Shown one piece after another: positions 58,899 through 64,000 of a DNA stretch of 64,000 bases. Position numbers and translations under genes: made by a program. The stretch's first letter is position 1. Each line of letters begins with the position of its first letter. This DNA comes from JAPKZH01 sp963715635 (GTDB lineage Bacteria; Acidobacteriota; Aminicenantia; Aminicenantales; UBA4085), in NCBI GenBank assembly GCA_963715635.1, contig OY970261.1:806001-870000 (forward strand), in the 5' to 3' direction. The notes below the pieces were generated by a model. The model worked only from the letters and a program-made list of their open reading frames with translations. It was not told the origin of the DNA and did not search any database.

Positions 58899-60379
58899 GT
58901 TCCGACCTTCTTCCAATGAAAACCAGTGATGAAGAAAACGGAAATGCCGATGAGAAGTGTCAGGGGGATAAGCGAGAGGCTTTGAGCAAAGGCCCGGACG
59001 TTCCAGGGCTGGGGCGAATGAGTTGTGATTATCGGCGAGAGGGAGAAAAGGAGGGCTAAGCCTAACACAAACATCACGGCACAGCTCACATGCCCTTCAT
59101 TGAAATATTCGTGAAAACGGAGTCTTCGTTCCCGGAAAAATTCGATGAAGGACCGGCCGACGGGGTAGATCAGAAAGACCATAGCCGTCAGGAATCCCGC
59201 GGGAAGTCTCTTGAAAGACAGCCCATTGAGCAAAATAAAGAGACAGAGACCTTCCAGCGACGAAAAAGCCTGCGTGGGATGACAGAGAGCCTGTTTTCTT
59301 CCGGTCAGGCGCAACACTTTGGCCTGGGGATTTTGGTAAAGGATGCCGTCATGGGTCGAAGCTTTTCCCCAGCAACAGCCATACGTCACGCAGCCGAGCC
59401 TCCCGATGGCGTAATTGATGAACATTCCCCGGACCACGACATCCGTAATCATCAAGGCTGGATAACGATAAACCCAGGCGAACACAGAAGACGCGAAGAT
59501 GAGGCCGAAGAAAGCGCCGAAGGAGACAAAGCCGTTATTTTTTATACCGAGCAACGGCTGATGGATGAGCTCTTTCCAGTGCCCCAGCCACCAGAAGAAA
59601 TAGCCGAAAAATGACCCCGAGAGCATGGTCCCAAAAAGAAAGACGACCACATGGCTTTTCGGAAGGCCCTGGCCGAGAAACAGCGTTGTCACATGCTGAA
59701 CGAACAGAAAACTTCCCATCATTATGAACATCCCATTGGTGACGAGGATCAAGCGGCCCCGGCGGAAAAGAATTGTCCGGCGGGCGATCCTGGTCAATCC
59801 TGCACAAATTTTTTTGAAAACCGGCCTGAAGATGACGGCCAATAGGCGCCTCATCTTTTTAGGGAAAACCATGGGCGTCGTTTCCATATACGTTCGATAG
59901 GAATCTCCGAATCGCTTGATCAGGCCTGGTTCTTCGTAGAACCGGGCGTAGATGATCCAGCCGGCCAAGAGCAGGGGAGAACTGAAGGCTAGCGACCAGA
60001 ACGATGCGATCAACATGGCCAGCCCGGCAAAGGCTGCGTTGAAGCCGAGATAAATCGGGTGGCGGAAATATTTGTAGATGCCGTTGGCGACGAACTGGCT
60101 TGGAGGGAGGTGGGAAATCGGCAGGCCTCTCCCTTGGAACCAGAGCTGGCCCATGCCGGCGGCCAGGAGCGAGAAACCGCAAACGACCAGGTTCCATCCG
60201 AAGATCGTGCTCGCCGCCGCAGCGGACATGGCAACGGGCGCGAGCATGTCTAAACGGAGGCCGACGGCCAACAAAAATACAGGAAGAAAAAGCCAAAAAA
60301 TGAAAATGTAAAGTAGAATGATGGCCAGCGCGCTCCAATGCGATTTTGGATGGACGTCTAGAATCAGCGTGTTTTCCAT
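58892..60379 (-). CDS. Fusion of an isoprenylcysteine/phospholipid methyltransferase-like domain and an Lgt-like domain
   Basis: 495 aa, entirely membrane-embedded. Residues about 1-180: an ICMT/PEMT-type methyltransferase, with NGIYKYFRHPIYLGFNAAFA and EEPGLIKRFGDSYRTYMETT holding the RHP and EE...Y..Y SAM-site motifs. Residues about 215-480: a domain like prolipoprotein diacylglyceryl transferase, with YAIGRLGCVTYGCCWGKAST (the Lgt signature, GRLGCxxxGCCWG variant), CHPTQAFSSLEGLCLFILLN and RSFIEFFRERRLRFHEYFNE. No lipobox substrate genes are near. The fusion suggests sequential diacylglyceryl transfer and methylation on one lipid. Starts 16 nt inside the AttH-like gene. Confidence 0.85.
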   Translation of the reverse strand: MENTLILDVHPKSHWSALAIILLYIFIFWLFLPVFLLAVGLRLDMLAPVAMSAAAASTIFGWNLVVCGFSLLAAGMGQLWFQGRGLPISHLPPSQFVANGIYKYFRHPIYLGFNAAFAGLAMLIASFWSLAFSSPLLLAGWIIYARFYEEPGLIKRFGDSYRTYMETTPMVFPKKMRRLLAVIFRPVFKKICAGLTRIARRTILFRRGRLILVTNGMFIMMGSFLFVQHVTTLFLGQGLPKSHVVVFLFGTMLSGSFFGYFFWWLGHWKELIHQPLLGIKNNGFVSFGAFFGLIFASSVFAWVYRYPALMITDVVVRGMFINYAIGRLGCVTYGCCWGKASTHDGILYQNPQAKVLRLTGRKQALCHPTQAFSSLEGLCLFILLNGLSFKRLPAGFLTAMVFLIYPVGRSFIEFFRERRLRFHEYFNEGHVSCAVMFVLGLALLFSLSPIITTHSPQPWNVRAFAQSLSLIPLTLLIGISVFFITGFHWKKVGTW

Positions 60380-61296
60380 TGCCAGAGCACCCTTTCATGG
60401 ATGGCCGCCCCATCCCAAATTTTTTTGCCATCGGAGAGCCGCGCTTCCGAGAACATCTTTTTTTCCTGGGGATCGCCGGCGATCCGCGCCAGGGCGTTCC
60501 TCAAGAAAGAGGACCGGATCCGATCCGAGGTGGTGACGGGACTTTCTTCGATGATGCTCCGCCGCTTGAGGAGCAGTGTCCAGCCTCCCTTGGCGATCCG
60601 TGTTTCCTCATCCCCGTTGTTTGTTTGGAGAGCATACCGCTGGTTGTCTTCCGATTCTAACGCTGCGTCCTCAGGCTGAGACGGTCTGTCTGCATCGGCA
60701 CCAGCGCTCAGCAGGATATTTTGAATGACATTTCTTTTTTTCGTCGTGATCTGGTTGAAGACAACCGTCCGTCCGCCGCAGTGGGCTCTTCCCCAAATGA
60801 GCTCGGCGAGGGGCAGCCGCCACGGAGGAATGTTTGTCTCGACGATGTCCTGGTAGCCGAATCCGTTGATCTTCAGAACTTGAAAGGTATTTTTGATGGT
60901 CCCCTCCACCCTAGCCCGGGGCTGGGGAACGCGCCATTTGAGAACGCCTTTTTTTCTCTTGAGGAGGACGGCGGCCTTGGCCGGTATCCACTCTTTATCT
61001 TGGGAGAGATATTGGAGGTCGATCGTGAAATGGCTCAACTCCATATGGATTTTCGCCCGCCCGTTCTGCTGTATGAGAAAATGGGGACCCAGGGCGAGCT
61101 TCCCTTTGGAATCCGGAGAGGAATATTCTGTCGTGATGGAATCCTGCATGAGGTTGCCGTTCGGCAAGGTCAAATGGGCCGAGACGAGGCCCCGGCTTTT
61201 TCCGAAGATTCGGTACGTGATAAAGTAGGCATAAAAGGTCTCGCCCTTCTCCGTGGCGAAGTCGAAATACCATTTTTTCATGTTAAAGGCGGTCAT
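60364..61296 (-). CDS. AttH/CrtC-like lipocalin-fold protein, first gene of the seven-gene cluster
   Basis: 310 aa, soluble, starting MTAFNMKKWYFDFATEKGET behind GGGAGG. Two beta-rich halves: SRGLVSAHLTLPNGN, HMELSHFTIDLQYLSQD, then FQVLKINGFGYQDIVETNIP and LIWGRAHCGGRTVVFNQITT. This layout fits the AttH/CrtC (carotenoid hydratase-like) lipocalin superfamily, where a GYxDxxWG segment precedes a strand-loop-strand; here the segment is degenerate. Members bind or hydrate hydrophobic chains. It leads the operon and overlaps the fusion gene. Assignment is by fold pattern and is the least certain of the cluster. Confidence 0.65.
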   Translation of the reverse strand: MTAFNMKKWYFDFATEKGETFYAYFITYRIFGKSRGLVSAHLTLPNGNLMQDSITTEYSSPDSKGKLALGPHFLIQQNGRAKIHMELSHFTIDLQYLSQDKEWIPAKAAVLLKRKKGVLKWRVPQPRARVEGTIKNTFQVLKINGFGYQDIVETNIPPWRLPLAELIWGRAHCGGRTVVFNQITTKKRNVIQNILLSAGADADRPSQPEDAALESEDNQRYALQTNNGDEETRIAKGGWTLLLKRRSIIEESPVTTSDRIRSSFLRNALARIAGDPQEKKMFSEARLSDGKKIWDGAAIHERVLWQWKTR

Positions 61297-61390
61297 GGCT
61301 GGCCTCCCCGGCGATGTGTCGTTGTCTGAAGTGTTGGTCCGCTCATGTCTATCGGCTCCGGTACCAATGTAGGATTTTTGACAAAGAGAG

Positions 61391-61434
61391 TTGTCATAAA
61401 ATTGTCAAGATTTTGTTAAGAATTTGTTAAATTA
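61391..61434. promoter_or_regulatory. Pho-box-like array, four tandem 11-bp units
   Basis: Plus strand: TTGTCATAAAA, TTGTCAAGATT, TTGTTAAGAAT, TTGTTAAATTA at exact 11-bp steps (61391, 61402, 61413, 61424). On the minus strand this reads TTAACA, TTAACA, TTGACA, ATGACA each separated by 5 bp, the known form of a PhoP box, and unit 1 matches half of the E. coli Pho box (CTGTCATAAAA). It ends 95 bp upstream of the first gene of the minus-strand cluster. The other flank leads only to a toxin-antitoxin module with its own promoter. The remaining bases of the gap (61297-61390) hold the putative leader; no strong -10 stands out. Confidence 0.75.
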
Positions 61435-61573
61435 TGCAGGATGATAAAAGCAAAAAACAGCTTTGTGGAACAGAAGGTGACGCCATGGACGGTTGACCCG
61501 AACAACATCCGCTCTCTGAGAAAAATCACCCGGCCAGCCAGTCTATGATAGGGGGCGGTAGAAAAATGAACGC

Positions 61574-61614
61574 TTGACAAAGGAATTTATAAATATATAC
61601 TAATAGTATATATT
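61574..61614 (+). promoter_or_regulatory. promoter and palindromic operator of vapBC
   Basis: TTGACA at 61574-61579, 16-bp spacer, TATACT at 61596-61601. A perfect 23-bp palindrome (AATATATACTA, centre A, TAGTATATATT) at 61592-61614 overlaps the -10 and predicted start, as expected for autorepression by the VapBC complex. Confidence 0.78.
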
Positions 61615-61636
61615 AATGAGCGACGAAGAGGTGCGC

Positions 61637-61864
61637 ATGAGAACAGCCAAGCTTTTCCGCAACGGCCAGAGTCAGGCCGTGCGCCTGCCCAAGGAATTCC
61701 GGTTCGAGGATGACTACGTCTTTATCAAGAAATCGGGAAATGCCGTCGTCTTGATTCCGGCCAAGAACTCATGGGATTCTCTTCTCGAAAGCCTCGACAT
61801 GTTCTCCGCGGACTTTATGACCGAACGCCGGCAGCCGACGGCCCAGAAGCGAGAGCCTCTCTGA
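61637..61864 (+). CDS. vapB: VapB-type antitoxin (AbrB/SpoVT fold)
   Basis: 75 aa from ATG 61637 behind GAAGAGG; an ATG at 61616 lies inside the operator and lacks a ribosome site. MRTAKLFRNGQSQAVRLPKE followed by FRFEDDYVFIKKSGNAVVLI is the SpoVT/AbrB DNA-binding half; the C-terminal tail (SLESLDMFSADFMTERRQ) would wrap the toxin. It neutralises the PIN toxin encoded next and binds the operator. Overlaps vapC by one base. Confidence 0.92.
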   Translation: MRTAKLFRNGQSQAVRLPKEFRFEDDYVFIKKSGNAVVLIPAKNSWDSLLESLDMFSADFMTERRQPTAQKREPL

Positions 61865-62265
61865 TGAAATACATGCTTGACACGAATATCTGCATTGCCC
61901 TGATCAAGCGCAAACCACCGAAGATTTTGAGGTGTTTTCATTCGCTGGCCGTGGGGGATATCGGCATCTCGACGATCACCCTCGGCGAGCTCCGCTACGG
62001 GGCGGCCAAGAGCCAATCCGTGGAGAAGAACCTCCAGGCTCTCGAAGAATTCCTATTGCCCTTGGAGATCGCCGACTTCGATGAAAATGCGGCCTCCTCT
62101 TATGGACCGGTCCGAGCCGATCTGGAAAAGGCCGGGACACCGATCGGTCCTCTGGATACACAGATCGGCGCGCATGCGCTAAGCCTCGATATCGCCCTCG
62201 TGACCAATAACACGAAAGAGCTCCGTCGGATCAAACGACTCAGAGTTGAGAATTGGCTGGCTTAG
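61864..62265 (+). CDS. vapC: VapC-type PIN-domain toxin
   Basis: 133 aa from ATG 61864 (TGATG overlap with vapB). PIN nuclease with four conserved acidic residues: MLDTNICIALIKRK (Asp4-5), ITLGELRYGAAKS (Glu), PLDTQIGAHALSLDIALVTN (Asp) and NNTKELRRIKRL. VapC toxins cut tRNA or rRNA; the target cannot be read from sequence. Confidence 0.93.
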   Translation: MKYMLDTNICIALIKRKPPKILRCFHSLAVGDIGISTITLGELRYGAAKSQSVEKNLQALEEFLLPLEIADFDENAASSYGPVRADLEKAGTPIGPLDTQIGAHALSLDIALVTNNTKELRRIKRLRVENWLA

Positions 62266-62349
62266 AGCAGATTTTTCTAATGTGCGCTTCAACCGTTCGG
62301 CCATAATGATCGTTGATTATGAAAAAGGAGATAATAAAGGCGTGTAGTG

Positions 62350-62385
62350 AGTTTGCTTTCTCCCTACGCTTGAGATCTATCCCCT
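62350..62385. repeat. 36-bp direct repeat, left copy flanking higBA
   Basis: Begins AGTTTGCTTTCTCCCTACGC and ends GAGATCTATCCCCT. Matches 63026-63061 at 34 of 36 positions. It contains the last codons and the stop of higA. The two copies bracket the 640-bp higBA module. Confidence 0.8.
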
Positions 62386-62667
62386 TGCCTCTACGCGCCT
62401 TAACCTACTAATATCAACTGATTGTTCTGTTTTCCACAAATCAAATTGCAGCTGAAGCCGAAGCCACCCCTCCGGTGTCCGACCAAAAACCTTTGACAGT
62501 CTGAGAGCCATTTCAGGACTGATCCCAGACCTTGCGTTCAGAAGGGCGGAAAGGGTTTTTCGCGTAACACCCAGGGCATTGGCGGCCTCCGTTACACTTA
62601 AGTTCAGGGGTTCAATACAAAACTCCCTTATGATTTCACCAGGATGGGGGGGATTGTGCATACGCAT
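62377..62667 (-). CDS. higA: HigA-type antitoxin (XRE helix-turn-helix)
   Basis: 96 aa. HNPPHPGEIIREFCIEPLNL is the invariant HigA/VapI start, and LSVTEAANALGVTRKTLSAL with NARSGISPEMALRLSKVFGR forms the XRE helix-turn-helix. Encoded after its toxin (reverse order typical of higBA), 11 bp away. The C-terminal REARG-type end lies in the direct repeat. Confidence 0.94.
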   Translation of the reverse strand: MRMHNPPHPGEIIREFCIEPLNLSVTEAANALGVTRKTLSALLNARSGISPEMALRLSKVFGRTPEGWLRLQLQFDLWKTEQSVDISRLRRVEARG

Positions 62668-62678
62668 AGAATACTCCT

Positions 62679-62957
62679 TTAATGGTAATCTTCGTAATTT
62701 ACGTCGATCACATCTCCTTGTTTAATCCTAAAAGTGACACGCCGGTTCCCACTGACCTTAACTGACCATGTCCCTTTGTGCTCACCTTTAAGTTCATGCA
62801 AATTTAAGCCGGGCAAATCCATATCTTCAAGGGTTTCAGCCGTCTCGAGAAGTGCGAGGATTCGCCGGAGCCTCGGTCCATGTTGTTGGCTGACACCTGC
62901 TGAGATGCCTAATTCAAAGAGTTTCTTTAGGCCTTTATGTCGAAAATTCTGGATCAT
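62679..62957 (-). CDS. higB: HigB/RelE-family toxin
   Basis: 92 aa. IQNFRHKGLKKLFELGISAG, LRRILALLETAETLEDMDLP, GTWSVKVSGNRRVTFRIKQG and VIDVNYEDYH give the full HigB pattern, including the basic and aromatic residues that cut ribosome-bound mRNA. First gene of the higBA pair; expression should be repressed by HigA at a site near 62960-63020, where no clear palindrome was found. Confidence 0.93.
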   Translation of the reverse strand: MIQNFRHKGLKKLFELGISAGVSQQHGPRLRRILALLETAETLEDMDLPGLNLHELKGEHKGTWSVKVSGNRRVTFRIKQGDVIDVNYEDYH

Positions 62958-62990
62958 GCAGTCAAATTGTAACCAGATACGTTACGGGTG

Positions 62991-63341
62991 TCAAGATATT
63001 TTTATAAGCAATTCCAGGTGACAGCAGTTTGCTTTTTCCGTACGCTTGAGATCTATCCCCTCTGAGCCCAATGACCATACTCCCGCGCCCATAAAAAGGA
63101 GTAACTTAGTATTTATTTCTTTTCCATATTGGTTGAGAACTCTAAGCTGACGGGTCCGATCAAACTGGAATTTGTTCTTCCCACGTACATGGATGGCGTC
63201 GTTAGATATAGTCTCCAAACTCCGTAACATCACGGCCTCGTCCGCCGTGGCCGCAGCCGAAGAGCATTCCCCGGCCGGTATGCCATTTATACTGCGGATA
63301 GGATATCCCTCAAAAGTCTTGACATCCGGTCTCATATGCAT
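62991..63341 (-). other. doubtful open frame in the 410-bp gap before the third toxin-antitoxin module
   Basis: A 116-aa minus-strand frame with TFEGYPIRSINGIPAGECSS and GIDLKRTEKANCC. It has no good ribosome site, no recognised family and includes the right direct repeat and the promoter region of the next module. Its segment GIDLKR is also encoded in the left direct repeat. It may be a remnant of a gene interrupted by the higBA module, or chance. Confidence 0.25.
63026..63061. repeat. 36-bp direct repeat, right copy flanking higBA
   Basis: Same orientation as 62350-62385, two mismatches. Too long for a typical target-site duplication of a small transposon, and no transposase lies between the copies; recombination between repeats or module insertion by homologous exchange is more likely. 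Confidence 0.8.
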
Positions 63342-63352
63342 TACATTGTAAT
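63319..63352 (+). promoter_or_regulatory. promoter and small operator of the RHH-PIN module
   Basis: TTGACA at 63319-63324, 17-bp spacer, TACATT at 63342-63347. The palindrome ATTACA-T-TGTAAT at 63340-63352 overlaps the -10, the usual place for antitoxin autorepression. Confidence 0.65.
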
Positions 63353-63367
63353 ACGAGGAGATAATAG

Positions 63368-63586
63368 ATGAGTCAAACGATGACAGTCAGAATCCCCGAT
63401 GAATTGCGGAAGGACCTGAAGAAAATTAGCCAAATGCAAGGGGTCCCCGTCAGCGATTTAGTCCGAGAATCACTGAAAAAGTACGTTTTGCTTTATCGAT
63501 TCAGGAAATTACGGGACATGGTGCTTCCTTTTGCTGAGGCGCAGGGCATCTTGACTGATGAAGACGTTTACAAGCTGATTTCGTGA
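63368..63586 (+). CDS. Ribbon-helix-helix antitoxin
   Basis: 72 aa behind GAGGAG. TMTVRIPDELRKDLKKISQM and GVPVSDLVRESLKKYVLLYR make the ribbon-helix-helix (CopG/MetJ) DNA-binding fold; the C-terminal 25 residues (MVLPFAEAQGILTDEDVYKL) should contact the toxin. Its stop overlaps the PIN gene start by 4 nt. Confidence 0.9.
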   Translation: MSQTMTVRIPDELRKDLKKISQMQGVPVSDLVRESLKKYVLLYRFRKLRDMVLPFAEAQGILTDEDVYKLIS

Positions 63587-63996
63587 GAATCCTGCTCGAT
63601 ACGAATGTCATTTTTTCCGCTCTGGCCGCCCGGGGTGTGGCTCAGGCTGTTTTTGAGCTTTGCCTAGAGAAGCATACGATCATCCTCAGCGAGCGCATTT
63701 TGTCTGAGCTGTCTTTCCATCTGCAAAAAAAATTGAAAATGCCGGAGGAAAGAGTGATGTTGATCATCGAATATCTCAAAGAATGCTGTTTTCTAGGCCA
63801 AGAGGCTCCGGTCAAAAAAAGCGCCTGTCGAGATAAGGATGACCTCCACATCCTTGGGTTGGCCGAAAAAATGCGGCCGCGTTTCATCGTCACGGGAGAC
63901 AGCGATCTCCTCGTCCTAAAAAGGTATAGCCAAACCTCCATTGTGACTCCGAGAGAATTCTGGGAAAAAGAAAAAAAAGAGGGAAAGCGTGGATGA
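63583..63996 (+). CDS. PIN-domain toxin (PilT N-terminus-like)
   Basis: 137 aa from GTG 63583 (GTGA overlap with the antitoxin stop). Acidic PIN residues: ILLDTNVIFSALAARG (Asp), ILSERILSELSFHLQKKL (Glu), CRDKDDLHILGLAEKMRPRF (Asp-Asp), VTGDSDLLVLKRYSQT (Asp). A COG1569-type putative toxin. It ends four bases before the window edge and is complete. Confidence 0.92.
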   Translation: MRILLDTNVIFSALAARGVAQAVFELCLEKHTIILSERILSELSFHLQKKLKMPEERVMLIIEYLKECCFLGQEAPVKKSACRDKDDLHILGLAEKMRPRFIVTGDSDLLVLKRYSQTSIVTPREFWEKEKKEGKRG

Positions 63997-64000
63997 GCGC

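Noticed and set aside
61441..61548. 35-codon frame just after the Pho-box-like array on the plus strand
   Set aside because: Starts directly after an AGG with no spacing, ends without recognised features; could be a relic. Kept in mind because the array could also act in this direction.
1..64000. tRNA, rRNA, integrase, transposase or phage genes
   Set aside because: No T-loop-like GGTTCGANTCC contexts in gaps and no such proteins among the coding frames were recognised; absence judged by eye only.

Overview
The window reads as ordinary chromosome from a free-living, diderm, non-photosynthetic bacterium of moderately high GC. The gene set fits Candidatus Aminicenantes or a related Acidobacteriota-type lineage: a zinc-ribbon Ser/Thr kinase fused to a TolB-like domain and TPRs, DUF6600 and DUF3943 envelope proteins, GldAFG-type ABC genes, penicillin acylase and AbgB-like hydrolases, and an RND pump. 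That assignment is inference from gene content; no rRNA or other phylogenetic marker was compared. I saw no rRNA, tRNA, CRISPR array, transposase or phage gene.

Layout. 1-4.5 kb: the tail of an M16 peptidase, an amino-acid permease, a broken esterase, a DHH-like protein and MutY. 4.6-9.3 kb: a minus-strand gldA-gldF-gldG-DUF4340 operon whose last gene carries two frameshifts. 9.5-14.8 kb: argS and a surface-sugar set (GT2, cupin, DegT aminotransferase, methyltransferase). 15.3-22.5 kb: a compact glycine operon, gcvT-gcvH-gcvPA-gcvPB-glyQ-glyS, combining glycine cleavage with glycyl-tRNA synthesis. 22.8-34.4 kb: an envelope-stress region (DUF6600, DUF3943, lmo0937-like, C39-TPR, two 98%-identical copies of a 79-aa membrane protein, GlsB/YeaQ, a CsbD fragment, OmpA, PilZ) around an NtrC-type regulator. 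Four sigma-54 promoters, three of them strong, sit beside three copies of a tandem 19-20 bp motif, so the regulator probably controls the region. 34.5-47.6 kb: a hairpin array, glgC, lemA/TPM genes, a divergent M20 hydrolase and FAD oxidoreductase, and a TetR-controlled RND efflux operon. 47.7-53.8 kb: kinase, penicillin acylase and fructose-1,6-bisphosphatase. 53.9-61.3 kb: seven tightly coupled genes (AttH/CrtC-like, a methyltransferase-Lgt fusion, PAP2, ABC ATPase and permease, PLP decarboxylase, aldehyde dehydrogenase). 61.4 kb: four tandem 11-bp units resembling a Pho box, just upstream of that cluster. 61.6-64 kb: three toxin-antitoxin modules, the middle one flanked by 36-bp direct repeats.

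The two most interesting systems are (1) the seven-gene cluster with its Pho-box-like array, which looks like a phosphate-responsive membrane-lipid or export pathway not matching one I recognise, and (2) the self-contained sigma-54 stress regulon with its duplicated and partly decayed cassettes. Several genes (DUF4340, lemA, the PLP decarboxylase) have single-base frameshifts, which may be real decay or consensus errors in a draft or metagenome assembly.
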